A stretch of DNA of 12,103 bases. Origin: SIG510 sp045540975. Lineage in GTDB: Bacteria; Bacillota; Clostridia; Oscillospirales; JAAYXM01. Position numbers and translations under genes: made by a program. Shown piece after piece: positions 5,637-11,743 of this stretch (position 1 is the stretch's first letter; every line of letters starts with the position of its first letter). The DNA is taken from NCBI GenBank assembly GCA_045540975.1, contig JAZQIE010000097.1, positions 1 through 12,103 of the forward strand, read 5' to 3'. The notes under the pieces were generated by a model that searched no databases, was not told where the DNA came from, and saw only the letters and a program-made list of their open reading frames with translations.

Positions 5637-7658
5637 ATGGCAGTATTTTACGCAAATGATCCGTGCATTCTGTTCATCGGAGGGTGGGAAAACGGCACTT
5701 GCACCCAAGATTTCAGTCGTTTGATGATCCTCTTTCGCGGGGATTTTGTGAAACTCTCTGTGAACGGAGATGTCGTTTGGTCACTCGACGGTAGCGAAGA
5801 CTGTACGATTTCCTCCCTCACCTGTGTGCACGGCGTCCACTCCCTCTTTCTGACCGCGCAAAAGGGTGCAATCTTCCACACTGTCGAAACCGAAGACCTC
5901 CTTGCAGTCAACCCCTACTTAAAAGGAGTTATGGAGAAGGAATACACGGAAATTCGACGCGGCCGCCGCGTTCCGCCGCCGCAATATACCCCAATTTCCT
6001 ACCGCGCCGCAATGCCGAAACGAGGAGTCACACTCCTCGGTACATTCGGCGAACTCTTTTTCAAAAATGTCAACCACATCAAAGCCTGCTTTTCCAAGCC
6101 GGGATATGTGGACAAGATTAACACGGTGATGTATTACCACGAGTGGCTCCCAGCCGCAAACGACGGACGCATTCTCGGTGGAGCGGCGCGTGCATACCGC
6201 TGGACACAAGACCCCGAACTCCGTCAGATTGTGGATCATATCGTGGATAAAATCGAGGCACAGATGCGACCTGACGGGTTCTATAACTATTATTCGGAAG
6301 TGGACTCCTTCGAGCTTACGGAAGGGCAAAACAGCGAACGCAAAAACTTTGACCGCACTTTCTGGATGTTCGGCATGGCGGCGGCAGACCAAGCGGGGAA
6401 CCAAAAGGCACTCCCCTTGGCGCGCAGAATGTACGATTGGCTGGAAAAAAGCAAATACGGCCCCGAACTCCTCCAAAGCAGCAATGCGACCAACGCACTC
6501 ATGGGGACTTTGATTCTTGCCGATACCCGTTTGGGGAAGGATTCCGACCTTCTTTTCAACCAAACCTATCTCGACCAAAGATTTTGGGAGGAGGAACTGA
6601 TTCGCCGCAATCCGGTCGCTTTCAGCAACTATCCGGGCGAGCGTCCGCACTGCTACGATCTTTTAGAACTGCTCTCCCTTGCATACGAATACCGCCTGAC
6701 CGGTGACTCCCATTATCTGGATGCCCTACTCGGCGGATGGGACATCTACCGCCGCTACTACAAGCACTTGGGCGGTGATGCCGCGATTTGTGAGAGCAAC
6801 GGTCCGTACTATCCGGGCACCTATCAGATGGACATCGGTTGCACGGGTGAGACCTGCGGCAGTGTGTTCTGGGTGTGGATTAACGCCGAGCTCTGCCAAC
6901 TTTTCCCCGACGATGTGCGATTTGCCGCGGAAATCGAAGAGAATCTGTTCAACAGTGTTTCCTCCTTCACCACAGAGGAATGTCTGACCCGATACCACAA
7001 CCGTCTCCAAGGCACAAAGGAAGAAGGCTGGGGCTCAGGTATCTGCTGTGAGGTCATGTCCACGCTGATGCTTGCCGACCTGCCGCAATATGTATATGCG
7101 GCAAACGAGGACGGGATTTGGATCAACCAGTACCTCCCCTGCCGCGTGCGGAACTCTCTGCTGGAATTTGATTTGCAAGCAGACCTTCACGGCGCGCAAA
7201 TCACCCTTTCTTCCGCACCCAAACGGGAGGTGTCCTTAAAACTCCGCATCCCGACTTGGGCGGAGAATGTGACGTGCTTTGTAAACGGCGAGACGGTCGA
7301 AACAAACCGAGATTTTGTCGGTCTTACGCGTGTGTGGAAGCGCGGAGATACCGTAGAACTCAACTTCACACCCAAACTGTCCTGGGTCCGTTACAAAGGC
7401 ATCGAGCAAGATCTCTCGGGAAATCCGCGGTATGCCATGATGTACGGTCCTTATATGATGTCTCTTACAGGCTATGAGGGTTGCGAAATTCCGCACCTTT
7501 CCGCATCACCCGAAACGCTCTCTCTGACACACGAATCCACCTTGACCCTACACGTCAACAACTCGGACGGGCTGCGCTTCGTGCCGTTTTACACCATCCC
7601 CTGCGCGCAGCCCTTCTGCACCTTCCCCGTCTTCGGAAAAACACCCGAAAATGAATAA
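5637..7658 (+). CDS. GH127-type beta-L-arabinofuranosidase-like glycoside hydrolase (DUF1680 fold)
   Basis: A 673-aa protein without signal peptide, so probably cytoplasmic and acting on imported oligosaccharides. The central part matches the GH127/DUF1680 alpha/alpha-barrel: GRILGGAARAYRWTQDPELRQ, AQMRPDGFYNYYSE, then GCTGETCGSVFW (E405, C407) and GSGICCEVMSTL (C470, C471). In characterised GH127 enzymes the Glu, Cys and Cys-Cys set binds zinc and one Cys is the nucleophile; all are retained. ICESNGPYYP may hold the acid/base Glu. The C-terminal beta domain shows SLKLRIPTWAENVTCFVNG, WKRGDTVELNF and RYAMMYGPYM. The first ~95 residues look like a separate beta domain resembling the jelly-roll at the N-terminus of CE2 esterases (tentative). 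The ATG at 5637 is chosen over in-frame TTG 5619 because gagaggcgg lies 8 nt upstream. Substrate specificity is uncertain. Confidence 0.85.
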   Translation: MAVFYANDPCILFIGGWENGTCTQDFSRLMILFRGDFVKLSVNGDVVWSLDGSEDCTISSLTCVHGVHSLFLTAQKGAIFHTVETEDLLAVNPYLKGVMEKEYTEIRRGRRVPPPQYTPISYRAAMPKRGVTLLGTFGELFFKNVNHIKACFSKPGYVDKINTVMYYHEWLPAANDGRILGGAARAYRWTQDPELRQIVDHIVDKIEAQMRPDGFYNYYSEVDSFELTEGQNSERKNFDRTFWMFGMAAADQAGNQKALPLARRMYDWLEKSKYGPELLQSSNATNALMGTLILADTRLGKDSDLLFNQTYLDQRFWEEELIRRNPVAFSNYPGERPHCYDLLELLSLAYEYRLTGDSHYLDALLGGWDIYRRYYKHLGGDAAICESNGPYYPGTYQMDIGCTGETCGSVFWVWINAELCQLFPDDVRFAAEIEENLFNSVSSFTTEECLTRYHNRLQGTKEEGWGSGICCEVMSTLMLADLPQYVYAANEDGIWINQYLPCRVRNSLLEFDLQADLHGAQITLSSAPKREVSLKLRIPTWAENVTCFVNGETVETNRDFVGLTRVWKRGDTVELNFTPKLSWVRYKGIEQDLSGNPRYAMMYGPYMMSLTGYEGCEIPHLSASPETLSLTHESTLTLHVNNSDGLRFVPFYTIPCAQPFCTFPVFGKTPENE

Positions 7659-7683
7659 AAAAAGACCCTTTTGGGTCTTTTTT
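7657..7683. terminator. Bidirectional terminator after the GH127-like gene
   Basis: AAAGACCC (7661-7668), loop TTTT and GGGTCTTT (7673-7680), with an A-run on the left and T-run on the right. It overlaps the stop codons of both convergent genes and can serve either strand. Confidence 0.93.
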
Positions 7684-8194
7684 ATTCACTCATATTTTCG
7701 AGTGCCTGCTTTTGGATGAAAAGGCATTTTTTAAAGTCGAGCGACTCGCGTGTGAGGTCTGCCTCCACACCGTTTGCCACGGCAAGCTTCACGGTAAAGC
7801 CGTACACCGTGTCAAGCTGCTTTTCGCTCAATGCAAGACCCTTTCCGCGCTCCAATTCCGCAAGGAAATTTGCGAGAAAGCCCGGGGTCAGCGTCCCGTT
7901 TTTCATCCCAACCAGATATGCATCCAGCGTGCGCTCCAGTCTCTTTTCCGCACGTCTTTTTCCAAGGGTCACCGCAATCCCCGTCACACCGAGGATTGCA
8001 AGCGCACCGCCCACAACGATTGCCTCGGTCTTGTGCGCTTCCAGAAAATCCGCAGCCTTCTCCCCCGCACTCTTTGCGCGACCGAATGCGCGCGGAAGAC
8101 GTTTCTTCGCCTTGCCGTATAACTTCACCGCACCGTCCAGCGCGTCTTTGTATGTATCCTTGTCGAGCAGGAAATTAAAATTCATCTCCGACAT
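7682..8194 (-). CDS. Small protein with a single transmembrane helix, unknown function
   Basis: 170 aa, not recognised as a named family. Residues ~56-78 (TEAIVVGGALAILGVTGIAVTLG) form one clear membrane helix, preceded by a Lys/Arg-rich amphipathic stretch (KLYGKAKKRLPRAFGRAKSAGEK) and followed by RRAEKRLERTLDAYLVGMKNG. The positive charges on both sides leave topology open. The C-terminal half (GTLTPGFLANFLAELERGKGLALSEKQLDTVYGFTVKL) is predicted soluble and helical. A strong aaaggagg Shine-Dalgarno lies 8 nt before the ATG. It is 47 bp downstream of the peptidase gene on the same strand with no clear terminator or promoter between, so cotranscription is likely. Membrane anchoring is secure; the role is unknown. 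Confidence 0.8.
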   Translation of the reverse strand: MSEMNFNFLLDKDTYKDALDGAVKLYGKAKKRLPRAFGRAKSAGEKAADFLEAHKTEAIVVGGALAILGVTGIAVTLGKRRAEKRLERTLDAYLVGMKNGTLTPGFLANFLAELERGKGLALSEKQLDTVYGFTVKLAVANGVEADLTRESLDFKKCLFIQKQALENMSE

Positions 8195-8241
8195 CCAAAT
8201 CGCCTCCTTTTTTCTATAATTTCACAAATCAAAGTCCTTTT

Positions 8242-9057
8242 TTAAGCCCTTCGCAGGCGTTTCACCATCCGCAGTGCCTTTTTTACGCACCGTTTCGGGA
8301 AACGCAAGTACGGTGCAAAGAATTTCAAGCGGAATCGCCGCTGAGGTTGTTTCAAAAACTCACTGAGTTTCAAAAACGTATTTTCCCATTCCGCAAGCAC
8401 AAGGCTCTCTTTGCTTGTATGGCAGCCGTGATAACCCACACCGCAATTAACCCCGCACACGCGCCGACAAAGCACTTGCAAATCGGTTCCGCCCTTGGCT
8501 TTGCTATCAACAACGCCAAGCGAAGTTTCGATATACTTTTTAAATCTCTTTGTGTTATCCACCTGATGGAACAGGCAACTGTCAGTGCCGATCCAATCGA
8601 GTTCAATCATATAACAGTGCTGATTCAACTCCCGAAAAAGCTTCCGATTGGATTTTTTCAAATACTTGGCACCGCATTTTCCGTGTTCCTCGCCGTCCAC
8701 AATCAAAAGGCTGTGTCCGCAATTGCGCAACTCCCACAGCATGGCACAACCGGCACGGTCATCGGCTCCAATGCCACAGTTCGGATTTGAACTGTAAAAA
8801 ATCCCCTCGCTAAATTCTACCGTTCTTTCTTCGGAAAAAACTTTGCTGTATGCTTTATCCCAAACGGTATCAATATGTGCTACCAAAACTACCCGATCGT
8901 CTCTTTTTCCGGGGATGTATGCGTATCTCTGTAACGGCTCTTTGCCTCTGCCGACAACCGAACACGGCAAAGAAGCAAACCGTTCCAATATCTGATCACC
9001 GCAATCGAGGGGTACATTCAAAAACTCCGAAAGTGTTGTTATGTGTTCCGCCTTCAT
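8242..9057 (-). CDS. M20/M28-like di-zinc metallopeptidase with a basic C-terminal tail
   Basis: 271 aa, apparently cytoplasmic (no signal peptide). A co-catalytic zinc peptidase set is visible in order: VVLVAHIDTVW (H61, D63), GIGADDRAGCAMLW (D99/D100, bridging ligand), IVDGEEHGKCGAKYL (E123 catalytic base, E124 ligand), MIELDWIGTD (D154) and GYHGCHTSKES (H213). This order fits the M20/M28/M42 clan of aminopeptidases and dipeptidases; the exact family is not certain. The chain is shorter than usual M20 enzymes and has no obvious dimerisation domain insert. The last ~32 residues (PQRRFRLKFFAPYLRFPKR and onward) are strikingly basic and amphipathic, suggesting nucleic acid or membrane-surface contact. 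The ATG at 9057 has aaggtgg 5 nt upstream; an in-frame GTG at 9066 lies on that site. Base composition looks more AT-rich than the core genes. Confidence 0.8.
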   Translation of the reverse strand: MKAEHITTLSEFLNVPLDCGDQILERFASLPCSVVGRGKEPLQRYAYIPGKRDDRVVLVAHIDTVWDKAYSKVFSEERTVEFSEGIFYSSNPNCGIGADDRAGCAMLWELRNCGHSLLIVDGEEHGKCGAKYLKKSNRKLFRELNQHCYMIELDWIGTDSCLFHQVDNTKRFKKYIETSLGVVDSKAKGGTDLQVLCRRVCGVNCGVGYHGCHTSKESLVLAEWENTFLKLSEFLKQPQRRFRLKFFAPYLRFPKRCVKKALRMVKRLRRA

Positions 9058-9091
9058 TTGCTCCACCTTCTTTGCAGTCTTTCGTTGATTG

Positions 9092-9128
9092 AAAAACGAC
9101 AGAAATCTTTCGGTTACTGCCGTTTTTT
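9092..9128. terminator. Hairpin terminator upstream of the peptidase gene
   Basis: AAAAACG-A-CAG (9092-9102) pairs with CTG-C-CGTTTTT (9117-9127) with one A-C mismatch and a 14-nt loop, flanked by A- and T-runs. On the - strand it can end transcripts coming from the 374-aa gene through array A. It also lies between that region and the peptidase gene, so it could act as a leader attenuator if the peptidase promoter is upstream of it. Confidence 0.65.
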
Positions 9129-9216
9129 CTGGTACGGGTGTTCTTATAGGATTTACTCACAAATGCCGTAAAATCAAGGGTTTTAGACGGTCAACATAAG
9201 CACTTATCCTAAAAAG
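9129..9216. other. Non-coding interval between terminator and array A, weak promoter candidate
   Basis: No gene is seen. On the - strand, TTTACG (9172-9167), an 18-bp spacer and TATAAG (9148-9143) form a weak promoter candidate for the peptidase gene. Small inverted repeats are present: CCGTAAAA/TTTTagACGG (9166-9190) and ATAAG-CA-CTTAT (9196-9207). Confidence 0.35.
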
Positions 9217-9414
9217 TCGATATGCAAACTCCGTTTGCTCGATATTTTTACTTCGTAAAATCGATATGTTTTTCGTTTCACTCAAAACTCGATATGATAT
9301 AAATCTCGTTGCCGAAAGGCAACATATCGAGTGCAAAGCACATATCGAGTCATTTATGACATATCGAAAATCTCACAAGAGATTTATATCGACGATTTCA
9401 TCTTCGATGAAATC
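9217..9414. repeat. Hairpin array A: four TCGATAT linkers, then four inverted ATATCGA linkers, alternating with perfect small hairpins
   Basis: TCGATAT occurs at 9217, 9239, 9261 and 9289; its reverse complement ATATCGA at 9324, 9342, 9361 and 9386. Hairpins fill the intervals with no spare bases: GCAAAC-TCC-GTTTGC (9224-9238), TTTTAC-TTC-GTAAAA (9246-9260), GTTTT-N11-AAAAC (9268-9288), GTTGCC-GAAA-GGCAAC (9308-9323), GTGC-AAA-GCAC (9331-9341), GTCAT-TT-ATGAC (9349-9360), AAATCTC-ACAA-GAGATTT (9368-9385) and, after one base, GATTTCATC-TTC-GATGAAATC (9394-9414). Left and right linkers can pair in nested order, giving stacked four-way junctions. Hairpin stems differ in sequence, so this is not a CRISPR or a simple tandem repeat. 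It lies in the 3' region of the 374-aa gene. Confidence 0.9.
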
Positions 9415-9458
9415 ATTATACCACAAATCCCCCCAAACAGCAAGAAAAATCAACCTTG

Positions 9459-10583
9459 TCACGGTCCCATAAAGGAAATCAAATTGTAGCCCTTTTCTTC
9501 TCCTACCCTCATCATGTATTCCATTCTGAAGAGGAATCGACGGTAAAAATCAATGATTAGTTCGGGCTCGGTATCGTCCTCTGTTGGACGGTTGGCATTG
9601 TATTCCTCTATCTGCTCTTGTGTGAGGTCTTTTGCATACAGCAATGTGTGCGTTGCGCTGCCGCGTTTGACCCCAAGTTCTTTCGTATACTCGGTCTCAG
9701 CACCGCAAGACAAGGCATCAATCGTGTTCCGAATGTCATTTAGAATTGCGTCCATCGATTCAAACGTGTAGAAATTGTGTGTCAAATTCCATTCAAACCC
9801 GCGTGTTCTCCGTATCTGCTCAACACCGTCCTCGTCTTCATATAGGTACTCGATTCGGTTTTTGTTTGCTTCCAATTCATCGTCAAAGTACCGATAGAGA
9901 AACGGTGTCAGATACTGTGCAACGTCATCCTCCTCAATGGAAATTTCGGCGCTTCTCATTTCCGCAACATTGTCCGTTCCATTTGTGTCGAAGTCATCAA
10001 TAACCCGTACCGGCATAATCCAAAAATAAGAAGAACAATCGTGACCGTCCACAATGCCGATTTCTTGTTTGAAGATGTCTCTGCCGATAAACGCAAAACA
10101 AAGCTCCTTGATGGCAGCCAAAACCTGCCGGCTGTCGTGTCCGTTTTTTGTTGCTTCACCCAAACACTTTCTCAGTTTCTCAAATGCCTTGTGCGGAATG
10201 TCCGCCTCCCTCAAAAAACAATGAATGGCATTGTTGATTTCATACTCAGACAAATACGCCGCATACTCCTCCTTAAGTAAATACAACAAATCACCAACTC
10301 TTAACCGAGAGGGATTGCACAGGCGCAAAAAATCTGCCTCGCTTTGCGGAAATTTTCCTTGCATTGCCGCCTCTAACTCGCCTTTTCCGACATCCGGATA
10401 ATGCGCGACTGTGATATGGTCATTCCCCGCGTTGCGATGCTTTCTCCAATACTTGGATTCCGAATGATAGATATAATAAAGATACCCATCGCGCGTGACA
10501 AAAATCAAATTTTCTTCCGGAAACTTTACCGCCTCAAACGTCGCCTGAATCTCATCGCACCAAATCTCATCAAATAACTTCAT
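9459..10583 (-). CDS. Unrecognised acidic cytoplasmic protein, 374 aa
   Basis: I do not recognise a family. The protein begins MKLFDEIWCDEIQATFEAV, then has a beta-rich stretch (ENLIFVTRDGYLYYIYHSESKYWRKH), a helical region (LRVGDLLYLLKEEYAAYLSEYEINNAIHCFLREADI), a second mixed region with FIGRDIFKQEIGIVDGHDCSSYFWIMPVRVID, and an acidic C-terminal half (e.g. EISIEEDDVAQY, YLYEDEDGVEQ). There is no signal peptide, membrane helix or obvious catalytic motif. The ATG at 10583 is preferred over an in-frame start at 10616 because aaaggag lies 8 nt upstream of it. Its composition is more AT-rich than the core genes. It is flanked on both sides by hairpin arrays and sits beside a tRNA gene, which suggests acquisition. 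Length, compactness and genomic isolation could fit an immunity or defence-accessory protein, but nothing in the sequence proves it. Confidence 0.85.
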   Translation of the reverse strand: MKLFDEIWCDEIQATFEAVKFPEENLIFVTRDGYLYYIYHSESKYWRKHRNAGNDHITVAHYPDVGKGELEAAMQGKFPQSEADFLRLCNPSRLRVGDLLYLLKEEYAAYLSEYEINNAIHCFLREADIPHKAFEKLRKCLGEATKNGHDSRQVLAAIKELCFAFIGRDIFKQEIGIVDGHDCSSYFWIMPVRVIDDFDTNGTDNVAEMRSAEISIEEDDVAQYLTPFLYRYFDDELEANKNRIEYLYEDEDGVEQIRRTRGFEWNLTHNFYTFESMDAILNDIRNTIDALSCGAETEYTKELGVKRGSATHTLLYAKDLTQEQIEEYNANRPTEDDTEPELIIDFYRRFLFRMEYMMRVGEEKGYNLISFMGP

Positions 10584-10620
10584 CTTATCATCTCCTTTAT
10601 TGATACTATACATCATCTAC

Positions 10621-10638
10621 TGTCCAATAAAAAGGACA
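10621..10638. repeat. Short inverted repeat upstream of the 374-aa gene
   Basis: TGTCC (10621-10625), 8 bp, GGACA (10634-10638). It lies about 40 bp upstream of the gene start, where an operator or -35 region would be. No convincing -35/-10 pair was found for this gene, so the element is only a candidate regulatory site. Confidence 0.35.
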
Positions 10639-10641
10639 ACT

Positions 10642-10659
10642 TTAACTTTTTATCAGAGT
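10642..10659 (+). repeat. Direct repeat copy 1 flanking array B
   Basis: TTAACTTTTTATCAGAGT, matching 17 of 18 bases of the copy at 10852-10869, exactly 210 bp away. The second copy is part of the tRNA-Leu terminator hairpin; this copy lacks the complementary arm. Confidence 0.75.
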
Positions 10660-10676
10660 CAAAATATTTTAATGAA

Positions 10677-10841
10677 GCATCGCCTAACAGCGATATGATG
10701 CATTTGCTTTGCAAATATGATGTTGCTCGTTTTACTCGCAATGATGCGATGTTTGCCTTAAACATTAGGCGGAGCCGTCATCATTTCCAAAGGAAACATC
10801 ATTCGTGTTAGCGGCATCATTTGCCAAAGGCAAACATCATT
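10677..10841. repeat. Hairpin array B: ATGATG linkers, then inverted CATCAT linkers, alternating with small hairpins
   Basis: ATGATG occurs at 10695, 10717 and 10741; CATCAT at 10779, 10797, 10815 and 10835. Hairpins between them: ATTTGC-TTT-GCAAAT (10702-10716), TTGC-N11-GCAA (10723-10741), ATGTTT-GCCTT-AAACAT (10749-10765), TTTCC-AAA-GGAAA (10784-10796) and TTTGCC-AAA-GGCAAA (10820-10834). The 11-nt loop TCGTTTTACTC differs by one base from the loop TCGTTTCACTC in array A. CGCCTAA (10681-10687) is inverted as TTAGGCG (10765-10771), and CTAACA (10684-10689) as TGTTAG (10806-10811). The plan is the same as array A with a different linker. It lies between the tRNA-Leu terminator and the 374-aa gene. 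Confidence 0.88.
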
Positions 10842-10882
10842 GAAAAAGACCTTAACTTTTTATCAAAGTTAAGGTCTTTTTC
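10842..10882 (-). terminator. Terminator of tRNA-Leu
   Basis: A perfect 18-bp stem (10842-10859 with 10865-10882, loop TTATC) begins directly after the encoded CCA of the tRNA. On the - strand its 3' arm ends in CTTTTTC, the T-tract. The arm 10852-10869 matches the direct repeat at 10642-10659. Confidence 0.9.
10852..10869 (+). repeat. Direct repeat copy 2 flanking array B
   Basis: TTAACTTTTTATCAAAGT, one mismatch to copy 1 at 10642-10659. Array B lies entirely between the two copies, a pattern that could result from insertion with target duplication or from duplication of the terminator. Confidence 0.75.
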
Positions 10883-10966
10883 TGGTGCGGGTAACAGGGG
10901 TCGAACCTGCACGGTGAAACCACCGGCTCCTAAGACCGGCGCGTCTGCCAATTCCGCCATACCCGC
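10883..10966 (-). tRNA. tRNA-Leu (anticodon UAG), CCA encoded
   Basis: On the - strand the acceptor arms GCGGGTA (from 10966) and TACCCGC (to 10887) pair over 7 bp, followed by discriminator A and encoded CCA (10885-10883). The anticodon stem CCGGT/GCCGG encloses the loop CTTAGGA, giving anticodon UAG, which reads CUN leucine codons. The long variable arm (TGGTTTCACCG) marks a class II tRNA such as Leu, and the T-arm has GGTTCGACCCC. No promoter is visible between it and the upstream isochorismatase-like gene (37 bp), so it is probably transcribed from upstream and processed. Confidence 0.95.
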
Positions 10967-10973
10967 GTATATT

Positions 10974-10997
10974 GAGAACGGAGAAATCTCCGTTCTC
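10974..10997 (+). terminator. Hairpin with T-tract only on the + strand
   Basis: GAGAACGGAGA (10974-10984), 2 nt, TCTCCGTTCTC (10987-10997), then ATTTTTTATT on the + strand. On the - strand, the direction of the neighbouring genes, the hairpin is followed by AATATACG with no T-run. It therefore looks like a terminator facing against the local genes, blocking + strand transcription into the isochorismatase-like gene, or an RNA processing hairpin just before the tRNA 5' end. Confidence 0.7.
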
Positions 10998-11002
10998 ATT
11001 TT

Positions 11003-11731
11003 TTATTGTTCCATCGCCGCCATGATGTCCTCATACTCAATGAGCAGACCCATGCCCTGACTGATGAGCAAACTGCTTGACTGATGGACGAGTTGGTTTT
11101 CCCAAGTTTCCGCGTGCTCCATCGCAGCCGAGCAATCGGGGATGAAATAGACTTCGCCAAGCTGCAGCGCCAACACTTTTGGGAGTCCGAGCGGACGGTT
11201 TAAGATACAGAGGTTGGAGCAAAAGCCGGTATAGATAAACTTATCAATCCCCTCCGCCTTGGCATACGCGGAGAAGGTTTGCCAATTATCCGCCGCATGG
11301 ACGATAAACTTTGCGCGGCCGTCATCCACCATCTCCTGCAGTTCGGGCGGGATTTTGCTGTTGTACTTTCCCGACGGGTCATCGCTGAGCACAACAATGT
11401 GATGTCCGCACGCCTGTGCTTTGCGAACAAGCGGCAGAATCTTCTCCTCGGTGATTTTCCCGAAATACTCGTTTGTAAAATCATCCGGACCGTTAATCCA
11501 CGGATCCATCACCATGATTGCGGTTTTCTTACTGTCAAACCGACGAAGAAACGGATTCCAGGCATCTTGGGTCGCAATTTTGGTCTCCGAGAGAAATTCC
11601 AACTCGGTCTCACTCTTATACTTCCAATGGGAATAGCGCTTGGTACAAAGGGTGTAACTGACGCCGCCGTCTTTCCAAACCGCGTTCGGATCACACGGCG
11701 GAAGATCGTTTTGCAGCAATAAGCCTTTCAT
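11003..11731 (-). CDS. Isochorismatase-family cysteine hydrolase (nicotinamidase-like)
   Basis: A 242-aa cytoplasmic protein. Residues ~68-215 match the isochorismatase-like fold of cysteine amidohydrolases and nicotinamidases: KTAIMVMDPWING (D76, expected catalytic Asp), HHIVVLSDDPSGKYNSKIPPELQEM, then FIYTGFCSNLCILNRPLGL with C175 as the expected nucleophile, and GEVYFIPDCSAAM. A lysine usually found between these (in the region KFIVHAADNWQTF) is not obvious, so activity should be treated with care. The first ~66 residues (with KRYSHWKYKSETELEFLSETKIATQDAWNPFLRRFD) are an extension not needed for the core fold. The ATG at 11731 has aaggaggag about 7 nt upstream. The stop of the mrp-like gene lies 12 bp upstream and overlaps the Shine-Dalgarno, so the two genes are an operon with likely translational coupling. 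The substrate is unknown. Confidence 0.85.
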   Translation of the reverse strand: MKGLLLQNDLPPCDPNAVWKDGGVSYTLCTKRYSHWKYKSETELEFLSETKIATQDAWNPFLRRFDSKKTAIMVMDPWINGPDDFTNEYFGKITEEKILPLVRKAQACGHHIVVLSDDPSGKYNSKIPPELQEMVDDGRAKFIVHAADNWQTFSAYAKAEGIDKFIYTGFCSNLCILNRPLGLPKVLALQLGEVYFIPDCSAAMEHAETWENQLVHQSSSLLISQGMGLLIEYEDIMAAMEQ

Positions 11732-11743
11732 CCCAACTCCTCC

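Noticed and set aside
5919..6650. 243-aa - strand open frame within the GH127-like gene
   Set aside because: It is antisense to a conserved catalytic region and has no ribosome binding site or family resemblance.
8347..8790. 147-aa + strand open frame opposite the peptidase gene
   Set aside because: The - strand frame carries the complete zinc-ligand set; the + frame is its shadow.
9217..9414. CRISPR array
   Set aside because: The repeated unit is only 7 nt, it flips orientation midway, and the 'spacers' are perfect palindromic hairpins of 11-21 nt. No cas genes are nearby.
9266..9472. 68-aa open frame across array A
   Set aside because: It translates the hairpin repeats, has no ribosome binding site and no protein-like composition.
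10642..10869. Prophage or integrative element att sites at tRNA-Leu
   Set aside because: The 18-bp repeats lie outside the tRNA coding sequence and enclose only about 200 bp without an integrase, so a classical att pair is not supported.
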